64,000 bases of DNA from Bufo bufo (taxonomy: Eukaryota > Chordata > Amphibia > Anura > Bufonidae), in assembly GCF_905171765.1 (NCBI RefSeq), contig NC_053390.1, positions 501,433,336 to 501,497,335 on the forward strand, written 5' to 3'. The notes under the pieces are model-generated. The model had not been told where the DNA came from, did no database searches, and was given only the letters and a program-made list of their open reading frames with translations. A program made the translations under genes and the position numbers. Shown here piece after piece: positions 34,251 to 45,477 of this stretch. Position 1 is the first letter of the stretch, and each line of letters begins with the position of its first letter.

Positions 34251-34826
34251 TGTGGGGTTTCGCTCTTGGAAAACAGGGTGTCCGGACACAGTACAGAGGC
34301 AAATTACCAGTTCTAAAATCAAACTTCCGTGTTTATTCACACATAAAGCAAAAACAAAACGTCACTTTGCAGTCTTGGTGTTAGTTCACACAAAATGGAA
34401 AGTCCACATAGCAAAAATCACCTTTCTGGCAGTTCTGCCTCCAGCATTCCATAGCAGGCTTTTAGGGGGCCCGTTTCCCTTACAGATGGGTCTCAGCCCT
34501 CCAGCACAGCACAAGACTCAGATCCCAGCACACACACCTCCTGAGCTCCACTCTCAGACTGAGGTAACCCCCCTCACCTGACAGTGCTGGCTGGTTTTTA
34601 GGCCTGGCAAAACCCGGCCTGGAACATGGGGAGTATTCACCCACCCAGCACTTTGACTACTTCCAGTAAGAGCCGTCCCGGATCAGCTATACAGCCATAC
34701 TAAGTATTAAGGTGTCAAACAGCAAGTGCTGCTGACACATAAAGAAAACGTCTCTTACTCCACCGAGGCCAGGAACTTCGGTGACACGTACCTTTCATCC
34801 ACGATGATTCCTTGTACCTTCTTACA
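34251..34826 (-). mobile_element. Solo LTR (Gmr1-like lineage, reverse)
   Basis: TGTGGGGTTT at the left edge and CCTTCTTACA at the right edge give TG...CA ends. ATAT lies on both sides, but the site is low-complexity. On the reverse strand it contains GTGTCACCGAAG and CCTCGGTGGAGTAA, which align with GTGTCACCAAGG and CCTTGGTGGAGTAA in the LTR at 36484-36977, so the two belong to one lineage. A reverse-strand AATAAA-type signal is near 34335. Confidence 0.65.
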
Positions 34827-35040
34827 ATATATATATATATAATGTATACACTGGCTGTCCAAAAAAAAAAAAAGTCGCCACCTGGATTTAACTAAGCAAA
34901 TAGGTATGAGCCTCCTATTGGATAATTACTGCATGGGCGATTATCTTTCAGCTGGCAGCAAGTTATTTAACCCCAACTGGTGCAATTAGTTGCTTCTCAT
35001 TTCTTAAACAACCATATCGAAAGAGACATCTTGTGGTCAT

Positions 35041-35957
35041 GGAAAAGATGTTAGTCTGCTTGAGAAGGGTCAAATCATTGGCATGCATCAAGCAGGGAAA
35101 ACATCTAAGGAGATTGCAGAAACTACTAAAATTGGGTTAAGACTGTCTAATGCATTAATAAGAACTGGAAGGATAGTGGGGACCCATCATATTCGAGGAA
35201 GAAATGTGGCGGGGAGAAAATCCTGAATGATCGTGATCGGCAATCACTTAAACGTTTGGTTAAATCAAATCGAAGAAAAACAAGAGTAGAACTCAGGGCT
35301 ATGTTTAATAGTAAAAGTAAGTGTATTTCCACACACACAATGCGAAGGGAACTTAAGGGATTGGGACTGAACAGCTGTGTAGCCGTAAGAAAACCACTAA
35401 TCAGTGAGGCAAAACAGAAAAAAAGGCTTCAATTTGCTAGGGAGCATAAAGATTGGACTCTAGGGCAATGGAAGAAGGTCATGTGGTCTGATGAGTCCAG
35501 ATTTACCCTGTTCCAGAGTGATGGGCGCATCAGGGTAAGAAGACAGGCAGATGAAGTGATGCTCCTATCATGCCTAGTGCCTACTGAACAAGACTTTAGG
35601 GGCAGTGCTATGATCTGGGGTTGCTGCAGTTGGTCAGGTCTAGGTTCAGCAACAGTATGTGCTCCAAGAATGAGGTCAGCTGACTACCTGAACATACTGA
35701 ATGACCAGGTTATTCCATCAATGGATTTTTTCTTCCCTGATGGCACGGGCATATTCCAAGATGACAATGCCAGGATTCATTGGGCTCAAATTGTGAAAGA
35801 GTGGTTCAGGGAGCATGAGATATCATTTTTACACATTGATTGGCGACCACAGAGTCCAGACCTTAACCCCATTGAGAATCTTAGGGATGTGCTGGAGAAG
35901 GTTTTGCGCAGCAGTCAGACTCTGCCATCATCAATGCAAGATCTTGGGGAAAATTAA
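35041..35957 (+). pseudogene. Tc1-like transposase of element N
   Basis: The N-terminal part (35041-35227) reads SLLEKGQIIGMHQAGKTSKE with decayed helix-turn-helix codons and then TGA at 35225-35227. The main frame 35256-35957 (233 residues) keeps D in [11 protein letters not shown] in [10 protein letters not shown] and E in [12 protein letters not shown], the DD34E set. It stops early, before the usual C-terminal end, after [10 protein letters not shown], and the last part continues in another frame. The frameshift between the two halves and the early stop make it inactive. Confidence 0.82.
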
Positions 35958-36002
35958 TACAACACTGGATGGAAATAAATCTTGTGACATTGCAGAAGCT
36001 TA

Positions 36003-36094
36003 TCAAAACAATCCCACAGCGAATGTGTGCGGTCCAACGAAATATTAGTCAAAACAATCCCACAGCGAATGTGTGCGGTCCAACGAAATATTAG
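36003..36094. repeat. Perfect 46-bp tandem duplication
   Basis: 36003-36048 is repeated exactly as 36049-36094, at the 3' end of the transposase remnant of element N. Exact identity points to a recent slippage or repair event. Confidence 0.92.
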
Positions 36095-36149
36095 AGTGTG
36101 TGACCTTTTTTTTTTTTTTTCTGGTGACTTTTTTTGGGGACAGGCAGTA

Positions 36150-36483
36150 AACTGAGCAGACTGATCAGAAAAATGTATGTTTCTGATCAGTGCTTAGCAG
36201 GTGCAGGACGCACGCACACAGATATTATGTGCATGCAAAAATCTACACTAACACTACCTAAAATTGATTTCTATTTTACACTAAATGTATTTTTTACACC
36301 CAAAAAAAAAAAAAGAAAACTGAGCACAAAAGCGACCAGTAAACAAATGGTACTTATTACTGCTCAGCGCTGCAGAACGCACGCAAGCTGACGTTTGGTG
36401 CGTCCGTGCAGACACTGCAGTATAAAAATTTACTGCAGATACAAAAAAAAGAACACTATCTAAAAATCAACTGATATATATAT
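36150..36483. other. No gene recognised
   Basis: Contains GATCAGAAA...TTTCTGATC as a small palindrome (36164-36199). ATCTACACTAACACTACCTAA resembles a word at 34183-34204, so this may be the flank of a duplicated segment. A/T-rich otherwise. Confidence 0.35.
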
Positions 36484-36977
36484 TGTGAGGCAGTTACAGG
36501 AGTAATTTATGATGGGAGATATGTGTCACCCAAAATACTGCAAGAAGCATTCTAAAGGGGGTTTTGTTTGCATCGGGAAAGTGTCACCAAGGTGTCCAGC
36601 CTTGGTGGAGTAAAGGCCCCTAGATTAGGTGTCCACTAAGGTAGTTGGTGCACACCATGATAGATAGCATAGCAGGTTCCAGCTAGTCCGGGTAGGGCTT
36701 TTACTGGGAACAGGCAATGTGCTAGGTGGGTGCCTGTTCCCCATGCTCCAGTCCAGGACTTTCAGCATGCTCATGTCCAGGGATTCTATTTAATCTTGAC
36801 TTAGGTGTGTCTCAGTCTGGGGAAGAAAGTAGTCAGTGTGAGGTAACACTGTCAATGGGTGCTGTGATTGTTTGACCCGACTGTACTTATTTGGAAAAGC
36901 CTAAATAAAGAAGACTTTGATGAACCTTGGGGTGTCCCTGCCTCTGTACACTGGTCAAGTGAGTACGGTTCCTTACA
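36484..36977 (+). repeat. 5' LTR of the Gmr1-like element
   Basis: TGTGAGGCAG...TCCTTACA, 494 bp with TG...CA ends. A poly(A) signal AATAAA lies at 36904-36909. The next bases (TTTGGTGAAGGATGCAGG) are where the primer-binding site should lie, though the tRNA was not identified. Confidence 0.7.
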
Positions 36978-37074
36978 TTTGGTGAAGGATGCAGGAAAGC
37001 GACCAGTGAGGCAAACACACGAGTGCATGTCCCTGATAAAGCCGGCCAAGTTTTGCCCTAAGCCAGTGGATCAA

Positions 37075-38407
37075 ATGGAGGCAATATTACAGCAGCTGGT
37101 CCAGGCTAATGCCCAACAAGCCGAGTGCGATACACAACAGCAAGCATTAAACGCCCAACAACAACAGACTAACAATCTGTTGATTCAACAGATTGCGGCC
37201 CTGCAAGAGACCCTGCGAGCATCCCAGAAAGCGACACCACCTGCGGTGACCCCGTTTCTGGTCAGCGCTGAGGAAAATGAGTCCTGAGGACGACAGGGAG
37301 GCCTTCCTCATGGTATTTGAAAGAACGGCTGAGCAGGAAAACCTGCCATCCGACCAGTGGGCTGAAGTGGTGGTACCGTTCCTGGTAGGAGATGCCCAGA
37401 AAGCCTACTTTGACATCCGCCATAAGGATGCCCAGGACTATGAGAAACTTAAAAGGTGAGGTCTTGGCTCGGATGGGGGTTAACATGTATGTGCGGGCGC
37501 AAATGGTGTACCAGTGGACCTTTTTAGAGTTCCAGCCCACCAGGTCTCAGGCATATGACTTGTTGCACCTGGTGAAGTGGCTCCAGCCTGAGACCTTGAG
37601 TCCCGCCCAAATGATTGAGAGGGTGGTAGTTGACCGTTTTGTGAGCACGCTCCCGGTGGCCATTCAACGCTGGGTGGGTCAAGGAGACCCAGGCAACCTT
37701 GACCAGTTGGTTATCCTGGTTGAGCGGTAAATGGCGACCTAGGACTTGCTTCGGGGCTCTGCTCAGATGGGTGAGACTCGGCAGCCCCCCTCCCAGCCTA
37801 AGGAGCCTGGAAGAAGGTCCCAGCTTCCTATGGGGGGTAACGCAAACCAAGCTCCTGTTAGGCGAGTCCCGGGGACCCACAAGGCCACTGTGATTCGGCG
37901 CTGGCACTGCCAAGGCCTGGGACATGTGGCTTCTAACTGCCCCTGGACTTCTGAACCCATGGATTGTGGGTTTGCTCGCCGGTCCTCATTCTATGCCCGA
38001 CCTGTGTGTATCGCTGACCCCCTGGTGGCCACTGATACGCCTCCCTTGTGTCAGGTCTCTGTTAACGGGTACCAGGTCAAGGCACTGCTGGATTCTGGGA
38101 GCGTGGTGACCCTCTTACATGAGTCACTGATTTCAGAAGATATCTCAGAAAAACAAAAATTAGCCATAGTCTGTATCCATAGGGACCTCCGGGGTTACCC
38201 TTTCTGCATCAGGCAGGGAAGTCCAACATGTTGTGGCGGTAGTGCGACATCTCCCTTACGACGCCATTTTGGGAAGAAACGTACCTATTTTCTGGACCTT
38301 ATGGAAGGATGTAATGCATTCTCTTGGGGAGGAAAGCTCTCCGGTTCCTGAACCAGGTTCCGGGGTACCAGCCATAGGGGTCACCACCACAGGTCTAGAG
38401 TGTAACC
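37075..38407 (+). pseudogene. gag-protease of the Gmr1-like element
   Basis: ATG 37075 begins a glutamine-rich coiled-coil-like region (MEAILQQLVQANAQQAE). After a frameshift near 37280, the capsid-like part EDDREAFLMVFERTAEQENL...VPFLVGDAQKAYFDI...EVLARMG (37277-37730, shifting near 37455) resembles the SCAN domain. A zinc knuckle is degenerate (RRWHCQGLGHVASNCP, first cysteine lost). The protease has the active-site triplet in KALLDSGSVVTLLH (about 38085-38120) and, in another frame, LPYDAILGRNVPIFW. At least four frame changes make this a clear pseudogene. Confidence 0.75.
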
Positions 38408-38815
38408 TAACATCGCTTCTCAGCATGATTTATCGTATACCTACCCCTATGTTGCATGCTTTACATGAGGCATTAGTATACAATTTGATTAAAAAGCATA
38501 GTCCCACCTGTTCAAATGGTACAGTGCTGTGTGGCGGCCATTGTTGCTTTGGTGGTGGGTTGGTGGGGCCCAGTGCCAGGGTGGCTTTTCCAGACAGCGG
38601 GGCACTGTTTGACTGTTGGATCTCGCTGCCTGCTGGTGCTGTGCTGCAGTGACGGTGGTCGCTGAGCCAAATTTAAAGTAGGTTCCCATTCAAAGAGGCA
38701 ACCTTGTCGTGGTGAGTGGGCCTATGCTTTTTGATCAAATTGTATACTAATGCCTCATGTATAGCATGCAACATAGAGGTAGGTATGCGACAAATTGCGC
38801 TGAGAAGCTATGTTA
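38408..38815. mobile_element. Inverted-repeat element of unknown family
   Basis: Arms 38408-38501 and 38722-38815 (94 nt each) are inverted copies with about ten mismatches. They flank a ~220-bp G/C-richer core. TTGGTGGGGCCCAGTG and ACCTTGTCGTGGTGAGTGGG in the core were not recognised. The left arm starts where the Gmr1-like protease frame stops, so the element may have truncated it. Confidence 0.6.
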
Positions 38816-39389
38816 ATTATGCTGAGAAGCAGTTATTAGATAAAAGCATAGTATTGAGGATGTGCGATCCAGTTTCACTCTTATATTTTACACGTTTTAT
38901 CTAGAAATACTTCCAGAGTTATTCTACTCTACCACCCCACTGGAGTGAGTTTGCAACTTTTTTGCAACTTATTTGAAAAAAAATAACTGTGATAAATCCT
39001 GAGTGAAACTAATTCACATAGATAACTACAACCTCACGTTCCCTGGGCTTAAAATGTCTACTTTATACCACCTATTTATTCACTTAGTGCACTTCAAACA
39101 TTTGTCCACATGCTAAAAAATCTGTCCATATATCCCCAAAATCTGCCCAGGTGCACCAAAAAACTGTCCATGAACATTTCGCCACATGATCCAAAAATCT
39201 GTGCTCGAGAAACTTAACAGTTTAAACCAAATCAGTCTAGTCTTTGCCACTTTTCAATGATAGATGTGTCTGAAATGTAATGCACCAAAATTTTGGTGCA
39301 ATCCACGCCAAGAAAGTGGCGGACTTAACAGTAATAGTAGGCCATTGCTGGTTACCAGTAAAGTAAGTTAAATGAGAATTGAGAAAGCT
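38816..39389. other. No gene recognised
   Basis: A/T-rich sequence with a small direct repeat of TGTCCA/CTGTCCATG-like words at 39110-39180. It leads into the 3' end of the CR1 copy at 39390. Confidence 0.4.
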
Positions 39390-41845
39390 GCTATGTAACA
39401 TAGTAACATAGTACATAAGGCCGAAAAAAGACATTTGTCCATCCAGTTCGGCCTGTTATCCTGCAAGTTGATCCAGAGGAAGGCAAAAAACCCTGTGAGG
39501 TAGAAGCCAATTTTCTCCACTTTAGGGGAATAAAAAATTCCTTCCCGACTCCAATCATGCAATCGGAATAACTCCCTGGATCAACAACCCCTCTCTAGTA
39601 GCTATAGCCTGTAATAATATTAAGCTCCAGAAATACGTCCAGGCCCCTCTTGAATTCCTTTATTGTACTCACCATCACCACCTCCTCAGGCAGAGAGTTC
39701 CATAGTCTCACTGCTCTTACCGTAAAGAATCCTCTTCTATGTTTGTGTACAAACCTTCTTTCCTCCAGACGCAGAGGATGTCCCCTCGTCACAGTCACAG
39801 TCCTGGGGATAAATAGCTGATGGGATAGATCTCTGTACTGACCCCTGATATATTTATACATATTAATTAGATCTCCCCTCAGTTGTCTTTTTTCTAAAGT
39901 GAATAACCCTAATTTTGATAATCTTTCAGGGTACTGTAGTTGCCCCATTCCAGTTATTACTTTAGTTGCCCTCCTCTGAACCCTCTCCAGCTCTGCTATG
40001 TCTGCCTTGTTTACAGGAGCCCAGAACTGTACACAGTACTCCATGTGTGGTCTGACTAGCGATTTGTAAAGTGGTAGGACTATGTTCATATCACGGGAAT
40101 CTATGCCCCTTCTGATGCAACCCATTATCTTGTTGGCCTTGGCAGCAGCTGCCTGACACTGGTTTTTGCTGCTTAGTTTGCTGTTTATTAAAATTCCTAG
40201 GTCCTTTTCCATGTCAGTGTTACCTAGTGTTTTACCATTTAGTATGTACGGGTGACTTGCATTTTTCCTTCCCATGTGCATAACTTTACATTTATCAGTG
40301 TTAAACCTCATCTGCCACTTATCTGCCCAAGCCTCCAATCTATCCAGATCCCTCTGTAGTAGTATACTGTCCTCATCAGTGTAAATTACTTTACACAGTT
40401 TAGTGTCATCTGCGAAAATTGATACTTTACTATGCAAGCCTTCTACAAGATCATTAATAAATATATTGAAGAGAATAGGGCCCAATACTGACCCCTGAGG
40501 TACTCCACTAGTGACAGTGACCCAATCTGAGTGTGTACCGTTAATAACCACCCTCTGTTTTCTATCACTCAGCCAGTTACTTACCCACATACAGATGTTT
40601 TCTCCCAGTCCGAGCATTCTCATTTTATATACTAACCTTTTATGTGGTACAGTGTCAAATGCTTTGGAGAAGTCCAGATATACGACATCCATTGATTCGC
40701 CGATGTCAAGTCTAGAACTTACCTCCTCATAGAAACTGATTAAATTAGTCTGACATGACCGATCCCTCACGAAGCCATGCTGATATGGCGTTATTTGCTT
40801 ATTTCCGTTGAGATGCTCTAATATAGCATCTCTCAGAAAACCTTCAAACAGTTTACCCACAACAGATGTTAAACTTACCGGCCTATAGTTTCCAGGCTCT
40901 GTTTTTGGCCCCTTTTTGAATATTGGCACCACATATGCCACGCGCCAATCCTGTGGGACATTCCCTGTCAGTATAGAGTCTGCAAATATCAGAAATAAGG
41001 GTCTGGCTATGACATTGCTTAATTCCTTTAGGATACGGGGGTGTATGTCATCCGTTCCTGGCGATTTGTCTATTTTAATCTTTTTAAGTCGCTGATGTAC
41101 TTCTTCCTGGGTCAGACAGGACGCTTTTAATGGGGAATTTATTTTTGCATTCTGCATGTCATCTGACAATTTATTTTCCTCAGTGAATACATTGGAGAAA
41201 AAAATATTTAACAGCTTTGCTTTCTCCTCGTCGCTCTCTGCGACTCCCCCCTCATTACTCTTTAAAGGGCCAACACCTTCAGATTTATACTTTTTAACAT
41301 TTATATAATTGAAGAACATTTTAGGGTTAGTTTTACTCTCTTTGGCAATTAATCTCTCGGTCTCTAGTTTGGCCGCTTTTATTAGTTTTTTACATGTTCT
41401 ATTTTTTTCCTTATAGTTTTTCAGTGCTTCCGTGCTACCCTCCTGTTTTAGTGTTTTATATGCTTTCTTTTTGTCATTTATTGCTGTTCTGTCAGGTCTA
41501 TTGGTTAATACTAAGTCCAGTATGGCCGTCCCTCTAGTCGGGTCCTGAACCAGTTGGGAGAGGTAATTGTCTTTGGTTATTGCCACGAACCTGTTTCCCT
41601 TATGAGATATACAACTTTCAGTTTCCCAGTCTATATCTGGGTAGTTGAAGTCCCCCATAATAACCACCTCATTATGATTTGCCGCCTCGTCTATCTCGTT
41701 TAGTAGTAGATTTTCTTTGGACTCTGGTATATTAGGTGGTTTATAGTAAACTCCTATTAGTAATTTATTGTTGTTTTTAGCTCTATGTATCTCTACCCAC
41801 AGTGACTCCACATGTTCATGTCCCTCACATGTGATACTTAAAATT
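39390..41845 (-). mobile_element. CR1-type LINE, 5'-truncated, reverse strand
   Basis: The 3' end is at low coordinates with the tandem tail CTATGTAACATAGTAACATAG (39391-39410, complement of the (TATGTTAC)n type). Coding sequence runs 39595-41845 on the reverse strand. The 5' end is truncated inside the endonuclease domain; stops are met just upstream of about 41845. The target duplication was not identified. Confidence 0.85.
39595..41845 (-). pseudogene. CR1 endonuclease fragment plus reverse transcriptase
   Basis: A 738-codon open frame. It starts with the C-terminal half of the AP endonuclease (LLIGVYYKPPN, then MGDFNYPDIDW). After DLVLTNRPD the next residues read RTAINDKKKAYKTLKQ, so the stretch that should contain the SDH motif is missing, an in-frame internal deletion. 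The RT follows: SPGTDDIHPRIL, GNYRPVSLTS, YLDFSKAFDTVPH, SGVPQGSVLGP, FADDTKL, then RPHMEYC, ERVQRRATK and the WNSLP end. The RT is uninterrupted, but the endonuclease is incomplete and the element cannot move by itself. Confidence 0.88.
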
Positions 41846-42440
41846 TATTATAGCTACAAAGCAATTTATACTGTTGTTCTACTTAAAGCTTTCGTGCTTT
41901 CCACTTTTAACTTATGCTGAGATCAGTAACAATTTACACCTTAACAACCAGAGGTAAAATGTCAATGACTGTAACACAAATACATTGTGAGAGTAAAATA
42001 GTTCTCTGGACATTTATGTGAGATGCTATGCCATGAAAAAGGACAGTAATTATCGTGTAAAACCACGAGTAACCTCTAATTATTCAGTTTTCACAGAAAA
42101 GGCAACTACCAGTAGGTGTTATTAGAAATGATGCGCGGTTATTTAAAATCAGACAGGAGAGGGGACTGCCTCCTAGTAATACAAAGGTGTTTTTTGTATT
42201 CTAGATGCATGTTCACACAGATATACTGTATCACATATGCTGCACTGTAGCTGGAAATGCACAGAATTGCTTTCATGAGACCTTCACGTCTGTCATTGCA
42301 AAAGCAGTGTAGTAGCATAAATGTAATGTGAGCATCAACGCAAGAGTTTAAGCATGCTGTTAAACTTCAAGGTTTGGTGGCTCTCTCACTGATAGTACTG
42401 TGGAATAGGTGCACTACCACACAGCACTCCCTGTTGCTGT
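41846..42440. other. No gene recognised
   Basis: A/T-rich, unique-looking sequence between the CR1 truncation point and the Penelope-like remnant. No inverted ends or conserved frames were noticed. Confidence 0.4.
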
Positions 42441-43500
42441 TAGAAGTAAAAATTGAGTTATAAAAAGGTTTGGCGTCACTCAGTATCTGGCGTTTATACT
42501 GACAGAAAGCAAACTGTAGTTTCAAAAAGTATTATTTAATACCTCACAACATGTTGTATAAAATAGATAAAAGAATACATAAAACACACTAAAAATACAC
42601 GTATACCCTATTAGGACCACTATGTAGGTTAGTATTGATTTCTATTGTCCTTGTGAATCATACAGAGTCCATGATGGGTTATACGGTGATAACCATGGGA
42701 TGAGTACAGTTAGTGTTAGTATGGAAAGCACTCTATCGATTGCAAGTTATCAATTGCAGGTTTACTTTACCGCTCCTAGTAGTCAAACCGTTGCTTGGCT
42801 GTGAGCCGCAGGAATCACTCCTGTTAGCCGTCCGGCTGTTTGGCTGTGAGCTGCAAGGACCTTTGGAGGCGTGGTTGACGATTCCCCTTGTAGCTGAGTA
42901 TACTCTGACCTTTCAGGACCTGACGGTGGCGTCCCACGTGGTATCAGTCGGATAGGTCAGGTGACTCTTATTTCAAGCGGGGTTTTCAAATGGATATAAA
43001 GTTCATTTGTAGTTATAGTCGTCTTCCTTGTCTTGTCCCACACTGTCTGCCGACCATACGCGTTTCGGGATGAAATCCCTTCCTCAGTGGTACAGACAGT
43101 GGGATGGAAATGTTCCTTTTATATCATCTATGATTGATTGATGGGATGCATGCTGGGACAGTGGGGGACTTGGAAGACCAGGAACTGGATTTTTAATAGT
43201 GATTCCTACATAGTCATTATACTATCGTGCAAAATCATTGTTTTCGCCTCTAGGCACATGAATTTTGTTGATCTTTTCAAGATATAGTGCTCTGTACATC
43301 CTCCAAACATATAAAATACATAAATTTATTAAGCATATATAGATTGAAAAACACATATGCGCACCAGCATGAAAAACGCATATGCGCACCAGCAATTTCG
43401 GTGCGTCTAAATCAATTAGATTAAAAACATGTTTAAAAATATAAAACAATATAAGGACAATGGTAATCAGAAAGGTTATTCTTAAATCAGTAGTTTCTCA
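42440..43500 (-). mobile_element. Penelope-like terminal-region remnant (reverse)
   Basis: Non-coding sequence with a hammerhead-type core on the reverse strand (43062-43087) in the context CCGAAACGCG, typical of Penelope-like ends. Limits are approximate: the left limit is where repeat-like sequence begins, and the right is before the A/T-rich stretch at 43500. No RT frame was found. Confidence 0.45.
43062..43087 (-). ncRNA. Hammerhead-ribozyme-like core motif
   Basis: Reverse strand: CTGAGGA (43081-43087 complement) matches CUGANGA. Then comes one extra base and a perfect 5-bp stem (43075-43079 with 43067-43071, 3-base loop), then GAAAC (43062-43066). The layout equals the 15179-15202 motif with a different stem sequence. 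Stems I and III were not established. Confidence 0.5.
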
Positions 43501-43605
43501 AATGTTTCTTCATTAACCGCATCATTCACAACATTAAAATAATAAATAATCATGGTATTAGTTAAAAACATGTCTGTATATCATAAAAACCTCAAAAACG
43601 CACCT

Positions 43606-43837
43606 GCGGTTTTGATGCGTTTTTGGTGCGTTTTTGCTAAAAACACTTGATATGGGATGAGGGACATTCCCCAAGTCATACATCACAAGGAAGTTCAGTC
43701 ATGATGTCCATATTTGTAGTTAAGCTTTGGTATGGACATCATGACTGAACTTCCTTGTGATGTATGACTTGGGGAATGTCCCTCATCCCATATCAAGTGT
43801 TTTTAGCAAAAACGCACCAAAAACGCATCAAAACCGC
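43606..43837. repeat. Perfect 107-bp inverted repeat, 18-bp spacer
   Basis: 43606-43712 and 43731-43837 are exact reverse complements over all 107 bases. The spacer is TTTGTAGTTAAGCTTTGG. The arms contain tandem AAAACGCA-type words. No long terminal repeats or target duplication could be assigned beyond the arms, although CAAAAACGCACC at 43592 extends the theme. Confidence 0.95.
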
Positions 43838-45250
43838 ATGTCACAATGTTATCTTGAATATCTTGTGACAAAAGCCATTAAAATCCATTATAAAGTTAGT
43901 TAACGTTTTCTTTTCTTTCTTTACACTATACACTGTTTACTGTATTTTGGGGGTGTTTCAGAGCTGACAGATTCTTTTAAACACGACCCCTCTTTAACTT
44001 GTCTAATTTAGTAATACTTGCATTCCCCATGAAATAACAAATCTGCATTGTGTTTTTTTCTGGCATTCCTCCTATAAATTTATGACTAAATTGACAGCTG
44101 GGCCTTACTACCCTTGCCAAAGGAGTGTGTGTCTACACAGGCTGACAGTGTCTGCACTGATTGGTCAGTGGCACACTGTGTAGGGACATACCCCCCCATG
44201 TACAATGCCAGACTATGTAGGAACACTCCCTCAACTGGTAGCACTCATTTGTTAATTTATTCATAGTATTTTCTAGTAGGAATAATAGAGGGAAGGTACA
44301 ATGTTGAGCTACAATAAAACATGGATCAGAATTGTTATATTATGTGCAATACAAATATTTACTAAAAGTGACGTCAGAGATCCAAAAGGTCCTCTTTAAA
44401 TGGTTACTAACTTTTCACACAACTTTCCAAAAACCAATAGTACAAGCGACCATAAGAAACTTTATAATATATCGTATTAGAGAAAAGTGCGCTGTTTCTT
44501 CCCCTCACCAATGCCTTTTCTAAAAAGACTGTGAAAATCATGAGAAATCTGTCTTGGACACTGTTGCCCACAGAAGGGTCAGATTACATCATCCCATTCA
44601 AGTCTATGGAGAGGAAAAAGGGAGATCAGAAAATGAGTGAGACACACAGCCACAGAGACTGCACAGCTAAATAGTCAGTTTCTCCTTCAGCCCAAGTGCT
44701 TTATTTGCATCAATGCAGGTCAGGACCTCTCTGTAATGTCCTCTATGATCATGGTGCTGCTTCTCAGTGAGTGTGAGAAAGGACGCAGATTGTCCTCTAC
44801 ATTTTGTACACACACTGTACAATTGAATAATGCATAGTTTGCTAAAAGTTTAAGTATGCTTTATAAGTAACGGCAGATGAGTAATGCAATTTATGTGGCC
44901 ATGGGTAATCTTCATTCTCCATATTATTAGTGAATGCATAGCATAGTGCATAGTGTTTATCGGGCATGGGATTCACCCAGTTCCCTCCAGTTCTTCAGAT
45001 CTGTTTGTTAAAATTACAACTGGATCGGAGAACCATGTTACCGGCTGAGTCCCGATCTGGTCATTTGGCGGCAGCAGGTCTGCTGGAGATGTTCGCTTCC
45101 ATTTCTTCATGCCTGGCTGATAGTTTAGCTCCTTAGTTGGGTGGTATTTGTGTGTAGTGTATATATGGTGTATTTATGTATGTGTACCATGTATATGGTG
45201 TATTTATGTGTATGTGTGTTGCATATATATTGTGTATGTATATGTAAACA
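43838..45250. other. No gene recognised
   Basis: Unique-looking sequence. A TATG/TG-rich simple stretch lies at 45140-45250. Frames here are short and low-complexity. GCTGACAGATTCTTTTAAA at 43963 resembles a MITE end, but a partner was not found. Confidence 0.4.
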
Positions 45251-45477
45251 TACAGTGGATATAAAAAGTCTACACACCCATGTTAAAATGTCAGGTTTCT
45301 GTCATGTAAAAAAATTTGACAAAGATAAATAATTTCAGAACTTTTCCCACCTTTAATATGACCTATAAACTGTACAACTCAATTGAAAAACAAACTGAAA
45401 TCTTTTAGGTGGGGGGAAGAAAAAATATAAAAATAAAATAATATTGTTGCATAATTTGTGCACACCCTTAAACTAAT

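Larger units (their letters stand above)
34849..36149 (+). mobile_element. Tc1-like transposon N
   Basis: The left end CACTGGCTGTCCAAAAAAAA follows TA at 34847-34848. The right end is a degenerate complement (TTTTTTGGGGACAGGCAGT) with the terminal TA eroded. The transposase is broken at the N-terminus. A poly-T/poly-A tract near each end is typical for this Tc1 subgroup. Confidence 0.8.
36484..38407 (+). mobile_element. Gmr1-like Ty3/Gypsy fragment: 5' LTR, gag and protease
   Basis: The 5' LTR is followed by a leader, a gag in several frames, a zinc-knuckle region and a retroviral-type protease. It ends abruptly at about 38407, where an inverted-repeat element starts. No reverse transcriptase, integrase or 3' LTR follows, so this is a 3'-truncated copy. 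The lineage call rests on the SCAN-like gag (known from Gmr1-like elements) and is moderately secure. Confidence 0.68.

Noticed and set aside
43606..43837. Terminal inverted repeats of a very short MITE
   Set aside because: No target duplication or superfamily end motif is recognisable at the outer edges, so it is reported as an inverted repeat only.
45141..45332. Cysteine/valine-rich small secreted peptide frame
   Set aside because: Translation of a TG/TATG simple repeat running into the end of Tc1 element M.
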